This document shows positions 18,426-27,024 of a stretch of DNA of 64,000 nt, one piece after another. The position numbers were made by a program, and so were the translations under genes. Below the pieces are notes generated by a model that saw nothing but the letters and a program-made list of their open reading frames with translations, had not been told where the DNA came from and ran no database searches. Each line of letters begins with the position of its first letter. Position 1 is the stretch's first letter. The stretch is from Streptomyces aquilus (GTDB lineage Bacteria; Actinomycetota; Actinomycetes; Streptomycetales; Streptomycetaceae). The stretch spans positions 6,386,001 through 6,450,000 of the forward strand of contig NZ_CP034463.1 in NCBI RefSeq assembly GCF_003955715.1. The letters are read 5' to 3'.

Positions 18426-20084
18426 ATGAGCAACGACGGGGGCGGCGTGAGCCCCAAGGGGCGACTCATAGGTGGGCGATATCGGCTCGTCGAGCGCATC
18501 GGGTCGGGCGGTATGGGTACCGTCTGGCGGGCGCTCGACGGGCTCGTCGACCGGGACGTCGCCGTCAAGCAGCCGAGGCTGCCCGGTGACCCGGAGGACG
18601 AGGCCCATCAGCGGGCCTCGCACCGGCTGTACCGCGAGGCCCGTGCCGCCGCCCGGGTCGATCATCCCGCCGCCGTTTCCATCCATGACGTCGTCGTCGA
18701 GGACGGGCTGCCCTGGATCGTCATGGAGCTGGTGCGGGGCGAGTCACTGCACGCGGTGCTCGAACGCGGGCCGTTGGAGCCCGCCGAGGCCGCTCGCATC
18801 GGCCTCGCCGTCCTCGGCGCGCTGCGCGCCGCGCACGCCGTCGGGATCGTGCACCGGGACGTCAAACCCGCCAACGTCCTGCTCGGATCGCACCACCGCG
18901 TCGTCCTCACCGACTTCGGCATCGCGCATGTCCAGGGCGAGGATTCCCTCACCGCCACCGGCGAGTTCGTCGGCTCGCTGGAGTTCATCGCCCCCGAGCG
19001 CATGTCGGGGCGGAGTGCGGGTCCCGCGTCCGACCTGTGGTCCCTCGGCGTGCTTCTCTACGCCGCCGTGGAGGGCTGGTCCCCGTTCCGTCGTACGTCG
19101 GTGGAGTCGACGCTCGCCGCGATCCTGACCGCGGAGGTGCCCGAGCCGAAACAGGCCGGCCCCCTCGGCCCGCTCCTCACCCGGCTGCTGGAGAAGGACC
19201 CCGCCGGGCGGCCGGACGCGGAGGAGATCGAGGCGGCGCTGGCCGCGGCGGCGGGGGAGTGGCCGCGGGCGGCGGAGGACCCGGGGCTCCAGGACGCCTC
19301 GGGTCTGGAGGAGTTCGGGGACGACATCGGGACCGTACGGCTGGGGCAGGCCGGGGCCGACGCGGACACCCTGACGGCCGTCGGTGCTCCGGCGGACGAC
19401 ACGGTGCCCGAACCCGCGGCCGCCGGACGACGTATGCCTCGTCCCCTGTCCCTGGCCCTCACCGGCGGCCTCCTCGTCGGCGCCACCTGGTTCGGCATCG
19501 CCTCCCTCACCGGCCCCGACAGCGGCGCGGGCACGAAGAACACGGCCGCGGACCACTCCGCTTCACCGGAGACGGAGACGGAGACGGAGACGAAGGCGCC
19601 GCCGACGCCGGCACCCACCTCCGCCGACGGCTGGACCGCGCACGCCGACAAGGGCATGAACGCGACCCTCGTCCTCCCCGCCGCGTACAAGGAGTTCGCC
19701 CGCTCGGGCAGCGACACCTTCCAGCCCCGCCAGGTGGAGTACGCCGCCGGCTCCGTCCAGGTCCGCTTCACCAAGTGGGACAAAGCGCCCGGAACGCCGA
19801 TGAGCCAGGCCGAACAGCACGTGAGAACCGCGGAGTTCTTCGAGAACCCCACCACCCCGCAGTACACCACCACCAGCCTCCACGGCTGGGACGCCGTACA
19901 GTCCGACATCACCTACGGTGACAAGGACCTCCGGCGCCGGCTCCTGGAACTGTTCGTACGCACGGACGACAACCGGCTGTACGAGCTGCGCGTCGAAATG
20001 CCCAAGGGCACGGCCGAGGAGAAACGGGGAACGGCGGTTTTCAAGGACGCCCGCGACCGGCTGACGATTGCCACAACGCCCTGA
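18426..20084 (+). CDS. Receptor Ser/Thr protein kinase (array member 6)
   Basis: 552 aa. Kinase domain: 'GSGGMGTVW', 'VAVKQPR', Asp145 in 'HRDVKPAN', Asp163 of 'DFG', 'APERMSG'. A span is at about 341-362 ('SLALTGGLLVGATWFGIASL'), followed by a stalk with a Glu/Thr alternation ('TETETETK') and an external domain beginning 'SADGWTAHADKGMNATLVLP'. The ribosome site at ATG 18426 is weak. The last gene of the array; its stop codon lies inside a palindromic terminator. Expected to be an active membrane kinase; the ligand is unknown. Confidence 0.92.
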   Translation: MSNDGGGVSPKGRLIGGRYRLVERIGSGGMGTVWRALDGLVDRDVAVKQPRLPGDPEDEAHQRASHRLYREARAAARVDHPAAVSIHDVVVEDGLPWIVMELVRGESLHAVLERGPLEPAEAARIGLAVLGALRAAHAVGIVHRDVKPANVLLGSHHRVVLTDFGIAHVQGEDSLTATGEFVGSLEFIAPERMSGRSAGPASDLWSLGVLLYAAVEGWSPFRRTSVESTLAAILTAEVPEPKQAGPLGPLLTRLLEKDPAGRPDAEEIEAALAAAAGEWPRAAEDPGLQDASGLEEFGDDIGTVRLGQAGADADTLTAVGAPADDTVPEPAAAGRRMPRPLSLALTGGLLVGATWFGIASLTGPDSGAGTKNTAADHSASPETETETETKAPPTPAPTSADGWTAHADKGMNATLVLPAAYKEFARSGSDTFQPRQVEYAAGSVQVRFTKWDKAPGTPMSQAEQHVRTAEFFENPTTPQYTTTSLHGWDAVQSDITYGDKDLRRRLLELFVRTDDNRLYELRVEMPKGTAEEKRGTAVFKDARDRLTIATTP

Positions 20085-20098
20085 TCAGGGCGTTTGCC
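20075..20098 (+). terminator. Palindromic terminator overlapping the kinase-6 stop
   Basis: A perfect 20-bp palindrome (20075-20094) is centred on the TGA stop at 20082-20084. As RNA it forms an 8-bp stem with a GATC loop followed by TTT. It closes the kinase array. Confidence 0.6.
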
Positions 20099-20175
20099 GC
20101 CAGCGGTCACTGGCGCCGTGTGTGCGGTCGGTGAATCCCGGTTACCGCCGGGTACCCAAAGTCCCCGACCCGGCA

Positions 20176-20181
20176 TACCCT
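20176..20181 (+). promoter_or_regulatory. -10 element (TACCCT) giving a probable leaderless transcript
   Basis: TACCCT ends 7 bases before the ATG at 20189, which has no ribosome site. This spacing is typical of Streptomyces leaderless genes. No clear -35 is visible. Confidence 0.35.
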
Positions 20182-20188
20182 GCGCGTC

Positions 20189-21802
20189 ATGACGGACTCG
20201 CAGGCCCCGGAACTGACCGGCACCAACCCCCTCGCCCCCGCCCCGGAGGGCGCCCGTACCGCCGCCGACGTGGTCACCCCGGAGCTGGTCGCGCAGCTCA
20301 CCAAGGGCGTGGTCGGCTCCGGTCGTACCGCCAATCACACGCCGTTCACCGGCGAGAAGCTGGCCGACCTGCCCGAGTCGACGCCCGAGGACGTGGCGAA
20401 GGCCTTCGAGGCGGCCCGCGCGGCGCAGGCGGTGTGGGCGCAGACGCCCGTACGGCAGCGCGCGGCGGTGCTGCTCCGCTTCCACGACCTGGTGCTCGAA
20501 CGCCAGGCCGAGGTCCTCGACCTCATCCAGCTGGAGACCGGCAAAGCCCGTCTGCACGCCCACGAGGAGGTGCAGGCCGTCGCGGTCGCCGCCCGCCACT
20601 ACGGCCGCCGCGCCGCCGCCTATCTCAAGCCCAAGCGGCACGCGGGCGCCATGCCCACGCTCACGCGCGTCACCGAACTCCGTCACCCGCGCGGTGTCGT
20701 CGGCCAGATCGCCCCCTGGAACTACCCGCTGGAGCTGTCGGTCGGCGACGCGCTCCCGGCGTTCGTCGCGGGCAACGCCGTCGTCATGAAGCCCGACACC
20801 GAGACCTGCCTGACCGCCCTGTGGGCGCGCGACCTGCTCATCGAGGCGGGTCTGCCGGCCGACGTCTTCCAGGTCGTCCTCGGCGACGGCCCGGTCATCG
20901 GCCCCGAGGTCGTCCGGCACGCCGACTACGTCTCCTTCACCGGCTCCACCCGCACCGGCCGCGAGGTCGCCCAGGGCGCCGCCGCCCGGCTGGTCGGCGT
21001 GTCCCTCGAACTCGGCGGCAAGAACGCCATGTTGGTCCTGGAGGACGCGGACATCGAGAAGGCCGCGGCCGGCGCCGTTCGCGCCTGCTTCTCCTCCGCG
21101 GGCCAACTCTGCATCTCCATCGAGCGGTTGTACGTCCACGAGTCGATCGCCGACGCCTTCCTGGAGCGCTTCGCCGCCCGCACGAAGGCCATGCGGCTCG
21201 GCAAGTCCCTCGCCTACGGCGCCGACATGGGCTCCCTGGTGGGGGAGCGGCAGCTGGAGACCGTCACCCGGCACGTGGAGGAGGCCGTCGCCAAGGGCGC
21301 CAAGGTCGTCGCCGGTGGCGTCGCCCGCCCGGACATCGGCCCGTACTTCTTCGAGCCGACCATCCTCGACGGCGTGACCGAGCCGATGGCGATCTGCACC
21401 GAGGAGACCTTCGGTCCGGTGGTCTCCCTCTACCGCTTCAAGACGGACGAGGAGGCCATCGAGGCCGCCAACTCCACCTCGTACGGCCTGAATGCCTCGG
21501 TCTGGACGAAGGACGGCAAGCGCGGCCGCGAGGTCGCCGCCCGGCTGCGCACCGGCACGGTCAACGTCAACGAGGGCTACGCGTCCGCCTACGGCAGCGT
21601 CCAGTCCCCGATGGGCGGCATGAAGGACTCCGGCCTCGGCCGCCGCCACGGCTCCGAGGGCATCCTCAAGTACACCGAGGCCCAGACGGTCGCCCAGCAG
21701 CGGCTGCTGCCGATGGCCCCGGCGCTGGGGATGGACGACGAGAAGTACGCCCAGTTCATGAGCCGCAGCCTGAGGCTGATGAAGGCGTTCCGGTTCCGGT
21801 AG
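20189..21802 (+). CDS. Succinate-semialdehyde dehydrogenase-type aldehyde dehydrogenase
   Basis: 537 aa, NAD(P)-dependent aldehyde dehydrogenase. 'PWNYPLELSVGDALPAFVAG' carries the conserved Asn. Glu274 in 'LELGGKNAM' is the general base and Cys308 in 'SAGQLCISIER' the nucleophile. 'EETFGPVVSL' closes the catalytic domain. The sequence style is that of actinobacterial succinic-semialdehyde dehydrogenases (GabD2-like), which oxidise succinic semialdehyde to succinate. Only 11 bp separate it from the GMC oxidoreductase, implying one operon. The substrate assignment is by family resemblance; the aldehyde could instead be a product of the neighbouring oxidase. Confidence 0.9.
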   Translation: MTDSQAPELTGTNPLAPAPEGARTAADVVTPELVAQLTKGVVGSGRTANHTPFTGEKLADLPESTPEDVAKAFEAARAAQAVWAQTPVRQRAAVLLRFHDLVLERQAEVLDLIQLETGKARLHAHEEVQAVAVAARHYGRRAAAYLKPKRHAGAMPTLTRVTELRHPRGVVGQIAPWNYPLELSVGDALPAFVAGNAVVMKPDTETCLTALWARDLLIEAGLPADVFQVVLGDGPVIGPEVVRHADYVSFTGSTRTGREVAQGAAARLVGVSLELGGKNAMLVLEDADIEKAAAGAVRACFSSAGQLCISIERLYVHESIADAFLERFAARTKAMRLGKSLAYGADMGSLVGERQLETVTRHVEEAVAKGAKVVAGGVARPDIGPYFFEPTILDGVTEPMAICTEETFGPVVSLYRFKTDEEAIEAANSTSYGLNASVWTKDGKRGREVAARLRTGTVNVNEGYASAYGSVQSPMGGMKDSGLGRRHGSEGILKYTEAQTVAQQRLLPMAPALGMDDEKYAQFMSRSLRLMKAFRFR

Positions 21803-21813
21803 GGAGAGCACAC

Positions 21814-23592
21814 GTGCCACAGGACGACTACGACTACGACGTCATCGTCGTGGGTTCCGGATTCGGCGGTTCGGTCAGCGCCCTTCGCCTCACGGAGAAG
21901 GGCTATCGCGTGGGCGTCCTGGAGGCGGGCCGCCGCTTCACCAGGGAGACCCTCCCCAAGAACTCCTGGGACCTCAAGAACTACCTCTGGGCCCCCAAGC
22001 TGGGCATGTACGGCCTCCAGCGCATCCATCTGCTGGGCAACGTCATGGTGCTGGCGGGCGCGGGGGTCGGCGGCGGCTCCCTCAACTACGCCAACACCCT
22101 CTACGTACCGCCGAAGCCGTTCTTCGAGGACCCGCAGTGGCGTGACATCACGGACTGGGAGGAGGAGTTGAGGCCGTACTACGACCAGGCGCAGCGCATG
22201 CTCGGCGTACGGCTCAACCCGACGATGACCCCGTCCGACGTCCATCTGAAGGCGGCGGCCCAGCGGATGGGCGTGGGCGACACCTTCCACATGGCGCCCG
22301 TCGGCGTCTTCTTCGGCGACGGCAAGGACGCCGACGGCTCGGTGCGGGCGAAGGCCGGCGAACACGTCACCGACCCCTACTTCGGTGGCGCGGGACCGGC
22401 CCGCAAGGCCTGTACCGAGTGCGGCGAGTGCATGACCGGCTGCCGCCACGGCGCGAAGAACACCCTCAACGAGAACTACCTCCACCTCGCCGAGAAGGCG
22501 GGCGCGGTCGTGCACCCCATGACCACGGTCGTGTCGGTCACGGACGACTCGCAGGGCGGGTACGCGATCGCCACCCTCCCCACGGACCGGAGGAAGAAGG
22601 GCGAAGGCCGGACCTTCAAAGCCCGCCGGGTCGTCATCGCCGCCGGCACCTACGGCACCCAGACGCTGCTGCACCGCATGAAGGCGGGCGGGCAACTGCC
22701 GTACATCTCCGGCAAGCTGGGCGAGCTGACGCGCACCAACTCCGAGGCACTGGTCGGCGCGCAGACCGACGACCGGCGCTATCGCAGGGCGACGGGCTCG
22801 GCCAAGGCCGACTTCACCCGGGGCGTCGCCATCACCTCGTCCATCCACCCGGACGAGAACACCCACATCGAGCCGGTCCGCTACGGCAAGGGCTCCAACT
22901 CGATGGGCGGCCTGTCGATCCTCCAAGTCCCCTACGCGGAGGGCTCGTCGAGGGTCGCGGGCTGGCTGGCGAACGCGGCCCGGCATCCGCTGCTCGTCCT
23001 GCGGTCCCTCTCCAACCGCCGCTGGTCGGAGCGGACCATCATCGGCCTGGTCATGCAGTCGCTGGACAACTCCCTGACGACGTACCTGAAGCCGGACGGG
23101 GTCGGCAAGGGGCTGCTGACCGCCCGGCAGGGCCATGGCGCCCCCAACCCCAAGCAGATCAGGGCCGCTTCGGAGGCCGCCTCCGCGATCGCGGCGGAGA
23201 TCAACGGCTTCGCCGGTTCGAACGTCGGCGAGCTGATGGGCACCCCGCTCACGGCCCACTTCCTGGGCGGCTGCCCGATCGGGGCGAGCCCGGAGGACGG
23301 GGTCATCGACCCCTACCACCGCCTCTACGGCCACCCCGGCATCTCGGTCGTCGACGGCGCCGCGGTCTCCGCCAACCTGGGCGTGAACCCGTCGCTCACC
23401 ATCACCGCGCAGGCCGAGCGGGCGATGTCGTACTGGCCCAACAACGGCGAGGCCGACCCGCGGCCGGCGCAGGGGGCGGCGTACGAGCGTCTGAAGCCGG
23501 TCGAGCCGCGGTCACCGGCGGTCCCGGCGGACGCGTTCGGCGCGCTGCGGCTGCCGTTCCTGGGGATGCCGGCGGTGCCGCCGAAGCCGTAG
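21814..23592 (+). CDS. GMC-family FAD oxidoreductase, cholesterol-oxidase (ChoD) like
   Basis: 592 aa. The FAD fold 'VIVVGSGFGGSVSALRL' is at residues 10-26. A cysteine cluster C200-x2-C203-x2-C206-x3-C210 within 'CTECGECMTGCRHGAKNT' resembles the mycobacterial ChoD group. The GMC C-terminal signature 'HFLGGCPIGASPEDGVID' and 'VVDGAAVSANLGVNPSLT' are complete. GTG 21814 follows GGGAGAG. The family oxidises sterol or other alcohols, but many members have unknown substrates. Its stop codon starts a 21-bp tandem repeat. Confidence 0.9.
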   Translation: MPQDDYDYDVIVVGSGFGGSVSALRLTEKGYRVGVLEAGRRFTRETLPKNSWDLKNYLWAPKLGMYGLQRIHLLGNVMVLAGAGVGGGSLNYANTLYVPPKPFFEDPQWRDITDWEEELRPYYDQAQRMLGVRLNPTMTPSDVHLKAAAQRMGVGDTFHMAPVGVFFGDGKDADGSVRAKAGEHVTDPYFGGAGPARKACTECGECMTGCRHGAKNTLNENYLHLAEKAGAVVHPMTTVVSVTDDSQGGYAIATLPTDRRKKGEGRTFKARRVVIAAGTYGTQTLLHRMKAGGQLPYISGKLGELTRTNSEALVGAQTDDRRYRRATGSAKADFTRGVAITSSIHPDENTHIEPVRYGKGSNSMGGLSILQVPYAEGSSRVAGWLANAARHPLLVLRSLSNRRWSERTIIGLVMQSLDNSLTTYLKPDGVGKGLLTARQGHGAPNPKQIRAASEAASAIAAEINGFAGSNVGELMGTPLTAHFLGGCPIGASPEDGVIDPYHRLYGHPGISVVDGAAVSANLGVNPSLTITAQAERAMSYWPNNGEADPRPAQGAAYERLKPVEPRSPAVPADAFGALRLPFLGMPAVPPKP

Positions 23593-23669
23593 AACCGACG
23601 ACAGACGTCGTACAACCGACGGCAGACGTCCTAGAACCGACGGCAGACGTCGTAGAACCGACGGCAGAC
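23590..23669 (+). repeat. 21-bp tandem repeat, 3.8 copies
   Basis: Units begin at 23590, 23611, 23632 and 23653 (the last is 17 bp). The consensus starts TAGAACCGACGGCAGACG. The first unit contains the TAG stop of the GMC gene, so a slip there would not change the protein. The array sits directly before the terminator. Confidence 0.9.
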
Positions 23670-23719
23670 AGAGAGAAGGACCTGCATCCCCCTCCGAACG
23701 CAGGTCCTTCTCTCTTTTT
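23670..23719. terminator. Strong terminator between convergent genes
   Basis: A perfect 16-bp stem (23670-23685 with 23700-23715), a 14-base loop and TTTTT at 23715-23719. The best intrinsic terminator in the window. It ends the aldehyde dehydrogenase/GMC operon and faces the convergent sortase-substrate gene. Confidence 0.9.
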
Positions 23720-23736
23720 CTTGCAACTGGCTTGTG

Positions 23737-24771
23737 TTACGCCTGCGTGCCCGCCTTACGGCGACGCACCGCGAAGACGGCACCCGCACCGGCGACGACC
23801 GCGACGCCGCCCACGAGACCGATGGTCGGCAGCGCGGAGCTGGAGCCGGTCTCGGCGAGGTTGCCGGTCGGCAGGTCGGAGACGTCGCCCTGCGGCTTCT
23901 TCACCGAGTCCTTCGAGCCCTTGTCGCTCTTGTCGGCCTCACCCGGGTTCGGGTTCGCGGAGCCGGCCTTGAGGACCGAGAAGTCGTACTGGGCCCAGCC
24001 CTCGGCGATGCAGTCCTGACCGTCGACGTTGTCGAGATAGGCGCCGGAACCGAAGGAGTAGGCGTCACCGGCCGGGGCCTTGGCGTCGATGCTGACGCGC
24101 AGGTTGACCGACTGGCTCTTGCCCGCCTTCAGCTCGTCGATGTAGAAGAAGTAGTCGCCGGCCCAGTCGTCGTTGCCGATGCGGTCCCAGGAACCCGTCT
24201 CGGGGTTCTTGAACTCCAGGTCGACGTACGGGCTCAGGAACTTCGCCTCGTCGAGCTCGTAGTTCTCGACCTCGGCGTAGAAGGCCACGCCGTCGACCGT
24301 GGTGCCGGAGTCGTTGGTGACGACCAGCTTGAAGTTGTGGAAGCCGTCACCGGCGACGATCTTGCCGGGCAGGCCCTTGATGTCCGCGGAGACCTTGGCG
24401 TCCGAGAAGTCCTCGTCGAGGTCCTCGCAGTAGGGGACGTCCGGGTCGGTCGGCTCCTCGCTCGGCTCGGCCGACTCGCTGGGCTCGGTGGAGTCGGTGG
24501 GCGACGCGCTGCCGGTCGGCGAGGTCGTGTCGGTCGGCTGGGTGGAGGCCGTGGGCGACGTGGTGTCGGTCGGCGAAGCGGTGTCGCTCGGGACCTCGGT
24601 CGGGGCCGTCGGCGAGGTGGTGTCGGTCGGCGTCTCCGACGGCGTCTCGGTCACCGTCTCGGTGGGGGCCGGGGACGTCTCGTCCGCGAACGCGGCAGGC
24701 GCGGACAGCAGCGCGAGCGGGGCTATGACAGCCGTCGCAGCCGCTGCGGCCATGGCACGGCGAAGCTTCAT
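23737..24771 (-). CDS. Cell-wall-anchored surface protein with LAETG sortase motif
   Basis: 344 aa. Residues 1-30 form a signal peptide ('MKLRRAMAAAAATAVIAPLAL'). Residues 31-108 are a Pro/Thr/Ser/Glu stalk with imperfect 'PTDTTSPTA' repeats. A globular part follows ('KVSADIKGLPGKIVAGDGFHNFKLVV') with two cysteines. The end is a complete sorting signal: LAETG at 305-309, a hydrophobic span, then 'RRRKAGTQA'. LAXTG is the recognition sequence of class E sortases in Streptomyces, also used by the long chaplins. ATG 24771 is preceded by GAGG. The globular part resembles secreted actinobacterial immunoglobulin-like domains; the ligand is unknown. Confidence 0.88.
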   Translation of the reverse strand: MKLRRAMAAAAATAVIAPLALLSAPAAFADETSPAPTETVTETPSETPTDTTSPTAPTEVPSDTASPTDTTSPTASTQPTDTTSPTGSASPTDSTEPSESAEPSEEPTDPDVPYCEDLDEDFSDAKVSADIKGLPGKIVAGDGFHNFKLVVTNDSGTTVDGVAFYAEVENYELDEAKFLSPYVDLEFKNPETGSWDRIGNDDWAGDYFFYIDELKAGKSQSVNLRVSIDAKAPAGDAYSFGSGAYLDNVDGQDCIAEGWAQYDFSVLKAGSANPNPGEADKSDKGSKDSVKKPQGDVSDLPTGNLAETGSSSALPTIGLVGGVAVVAGAGAVFAVRRRKAGTQA

Positions 24772-24884
24772 GCAAGACCTCAAGAAGTCCGGTGTGCTGC
24801 GTCGCAGCACGCGAGTGGGGCAGTGGGGCCTCGCGTGTGGGGCGCGGCTGTGGCCCTTGGTACGCATGGTTTGATCCACGAGGG

Positions 24885-24912
24885 CTGTGAATGGTTGCAC
24901 TCGCATTCACAG
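24885..24912. promoter_or_regulatory. Perfect 9-bp inverted repeat with 10-base spacer
   Basis: CTGTGAATG (24885-24893) and CATTCACAG (24904-24912) in the divergent spacer between the surface protein and the hypothetical at 24997. It could be an operator or an RNA hairpin in the surface-protein leader. Confidence 0.45.
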
Positions 24913-24920
24913 AATTCTTA

Positions 24921-24936
24921 TGTGGCCTGAGTCACA
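24921..24936. promoter_or_regulatory. Candidate Crp-type site
   Basis: TGTGG-CCTGAG-TCACA differs by one base from the canonical TGTGA-N6-TCACA. It sits 23 bp upstream of the plus-strand -35 element, so control of either divergent gene is possible. Confidence 0.3.
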
Positions 24937-24958
24937 GCCGGATCCCGCCGGATTTTCC

Positions 24959-24988
24959 TTGTGAAGGCGCTTTCCGACCCCCTAGAAC
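24959..24988 (+). promoter_or_regulatory. Candidate promoter for the 24997 gene, leaderless
   Basis: TTGTGA (24959-24964), 18 bases, TAGAAC (24983-24988). Eight bases later is the GTG at 24997, so the transcript would begin at or near the start codon. Confidence 0.45.
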
Positions 24989-24996
24989 TGACGATC

Positions 24997-26103
24997 GTGT
25001 CTGACAAGCCTGCCGAGGACTCCTCCTCGACCCCCGAAGTGCCGGACGAGGTCTGGGAACAGTTCGTTCGCGCCAATGAAACGGCCGCTCCGAAGGAGCC
25101 CTCCGCCCGCGCCCGCATGGTGACGGAACGGCTCCGCCGGCAGGAGGCGCGGGGCGAGCTGCCCGAGGGGTGGCGCGCCGGGCCCGCCCGGCAGGAGAAG
25201 AAGCGCGGCCGCGGGGTGTGGAAGGCCCTGGGGGTGCTGCTCGCCGTGGCCGTTGCCGTCGTCGCGATCAAGCCGTCGCTGCTGCCCGGCGACCCCTTCG
25301 GCGCGGACTCCGCCGACGAGGCGTCCGAGACCCTGCCCGCGGAGACGGCGGCGCCGACCGGCCCGCCCGCGTCCGCGGCCCCGCGCACCCCGACGCTCGA
25401 CGACCCGTTCGCCGGTTCGCCCGCCAAGCGCTGGGCCGACGGCCAGGCCGGCATCGTCGTACCGGAGGCGAAGGCGGTCGGCGGGCGGAGCAAGGCGGAT
25501 GTGGCGAGTGCCCTGGAGCTGACCCGGAAGCTGCTGATCGACGCGAACCTGGACCCGGCGACCCTGCGAGGGGAACGTCCGGAGACGGCGCTCGACCTGC
25601 TGGAGCCGCAGCAGAACGTGCCCGGCTTCCTGAAGAAGGCCCTGAGCAAGCCGGACAGGAAGCATGATCCGCTGGTGATGTTCAGCCGCTTCGACCCGGA
25701 CGAGGTCCGGCTCGTCGGTGACGTCGTGAAGACCCGCGGCCGTATGACCTTCAAGGCCGGCCAGGGCGCGGCCGTCGCCGTGCACGCCGACTACACCTTC
25801 GTCTACCCGGTGGTCCGCACCGACGGCACGACCGACGTGGCCCGCACCATCGTCCGCCGCGTCCTCGACCTCGAACTCTCCGACCCGGCCAAGTACCGGG
25901 TCACCCCGGGCAAGATCGGCGTCGTGAAGTACGACCAGGACATCGGGAACTCGGCCTGCGACGTCTACGACGGTTTCCTGCACCCGCACTTCCCGTCGGC
26001 CGAGCCCACGGGTGCGACGCCGACAGGCCCGACGACGGACCCGTACGACCGCAGCCGGGACATCAGTGACGACAAGGGCTGCGGGACCGTGTCCCGGACA
26101 TGA
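24997..26103 (+). CDS. Membrane-anchored protein of unknown function
   Basis: 368 aa, unrecognised. The first 80 residues are charged and cytoplasmic ('PDEVWEQFVRANETAAPKEPS'). One span follows at about 79-96 ('ALGVLLAVAVAVVAIKPSLL'), a Pro/Ala/Thr spacer, then about 230 external residues ('KRWADGQAGIVVPEAKAVGG' onward) ending in an acidic tail with two Cys. The start is taken as GTG 24997 because a promoter predicts a leaderless message there; GTG 24961 in the same frame would overlap that promoter. Strong terminator downstream. The layout suggests a cell-surface role. Confidence 0.75.
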   Translation: MSDKPAEDSSSTPEVPDEVWEQFVRANETAAPKEPSARARMVTERLRRQEARGELPEGWRAGPARQEKKRGRGVWKALGVLLAVAVAVVAIKPSLLPGDPFGADSADEASETLPAETAAPTGPPASAAPRTPTLDDPFAGSPAKRWADGQAGIVVPEAKAVGGRSKADVASALELTRKLLIDANLDPATLRGERPETALDLLEPQQNVPGFLKKALSKPDRKHDPLVMFSRFDPDEVRLVGDVVKTRGRMTFKAGQGAAVAVHADYTFVYPVVRTDGTTDVARTIVRRVLDLELSDPAKYRVTPGKIGVVKYDQDIGNSACDVYDGFLHPHFPSAEPTGATPTGPTTDPYDRSRDISDDKGCGTVSRT

Positions 26104-26131
26104 CCCCTGTCCGACCATGCCGATGACATGC

Positions 26132-26170
26132 GAAGGGCCCCGCGGGACGGAACCGCGGGGCCCTTCTTTC
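26132..26170 (+). terminator. Terminator after the 24997 gene
   Basis: A perfect 14-bp stem (26132-26145 with 26153-26166), a 7-base loop and a TTTC tail, 28 bp after the stop. Confidence 0.85.
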
Positions 26171-26652
26171 GTCAGCACCGGCGTCAGGGCAGCGCCGGTG
26201 CCTGGGGAGCGGCGCCGGGGGGTTGCGCCGCTGGTCCTGGATGCCCGGGTCGGCGCCCCGGCGCATGCGGGGCGCGCGGATGGTCTCGACCTCTGGCAGG
26301 GCCGTAACGCACAGACAATGTGGGTGTGTACAGGGGGACTTGGGCTTTGTAGGCATCGTGCTGGACGGACCCGGCCTCCGCAACCGTTTGGTCCAGCCTT
26401 CTGTTCCCGCCGGCCGGCCCCGGGCGTCCCCGGAGCCGACCGTTCTCTTGGGTGACCGGGCTGCTGTCCCCTGCCGTCCGGTCACTTACCTGGAGCGAGG
26501 TCCCACGACGTACGGCAAGATCCGAACGTCTCATCGCTCCAGCGAGCCACGCGTGGTTCTGTCGGGCCCGCCCCTGGCTGGCACGGACACCACCACCAAC
26601 GAAGCGGTCCGCGATGCGGTCACGCGCCGTACGGGTGAGAGGCGGCCCGAAC
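26171..26652. other. 480-bp gap between convergent genes
   Basis: Open frames exist on both strands but none has a ribosome site, family resemblance or consistent third-position GC bias. Two small hairpins are visible near its left end (9-bp stem 26175-26183 with 26193-26201). I call no gene here. Confidence 0.4.
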
Positions 26653-26910
26653 TCAGATGCGACCCCTGCACAGTTCGAGCAGCGTCATCGCGAGCGAGGT
26701 GCCGGGCTTGCCGAGCGCCTCGCTGAAGTGGTGGAGGACCTCCATCTCGCGCGCGAGGTGCACGCGCCGTCCGCCGGAGGCGATACGGGTCTGCTGCACG
26801 ACGGCGGAGACGGCCGCCCGTTCCTGGATGAGGCCGATGATCCGGTCGTCGATGGCGTCGATGCGCTCACGGGCGTCGGCGATGACGGCTTCGGGCGTGG
26901 TGGTGGTCAC
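26653..26910 (-). CDS. Chorismate mutase, AroQ class
   Basis: 85 aa, converts chorismate to prephenate, the branch point to Phe and Tyr. It is an all-helical monofunctional AroQ-type protein. Helix 1 holds 'ARERIDAIDDRIIGLIQERA', the central part 'QQTRIASGGRRVHLAREMEV', and the C-terminal helix 'TSLAMTLLELCRG'; the conserved Arg, Lys/Arg and Glu set of actinobacterial chorismate mutases is recognisable. GTG 26910 has GAGGAG upstream; the longer frame to 26952 would absorb that ribosome site. A leader peptide and terminator hairpin lie upstream. Confidence 0.9.
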   Translation of the reverse strand: MTTTTPEAVIADARERIDAIDDRIIGLIQERAAVSAVVQQTRIASGGRRVHLAREMEVLHHFSEALGKPGTSLAMTLLELCRGRI

Positions 26911-26970
26911 GGTGGCTCCTCGTGTTCTGGGTGAGGTGCCCCGGAGCGGCAAGATCCGGAAGGAAACGAC

Positions 26971-27003
26971 AGGCGCCCCGGACCTTGTCGGCCCGGGGCG
27001 CCT
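26971..27003 (-). terminator. Attenuator hairpin upstream of chorismate mutase
   Basis: On the minus strand an 11-bp perfect stem (27003-26993 with 26981-26971) encloses an 11-base loop and is followed by GTCGTTTCC. It lies between the leader-peptide stop (27025) and the chorismate mutase start (26910). The leader contains CGGCCCG, which can pair with CGGGCCG at the inner edge of this stem, a possible antiterminator. Confidence 0.6.
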
Positions 27004-27024
27004 GGGAAGTCGCTTGTCAGTAGC

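Noticed and set aside
20068..21813. 5' extension of the GMC oxidoreductase frame through the aldehyde dehydrogenase gene
   Set aside because: The extension is out-of-frame shadow sequence; GTG 21814 has a proper ribosome site and the family N-terminus.
26223..26726. 167-codon plus-strand ORF in the gap before chorismate mutase
   Set aside because: Arg/Pro/Thr-rich, no ribosome site, runs into the antisense of chorismate mutase, and third-position GC is not clearly higher than in the other frames.
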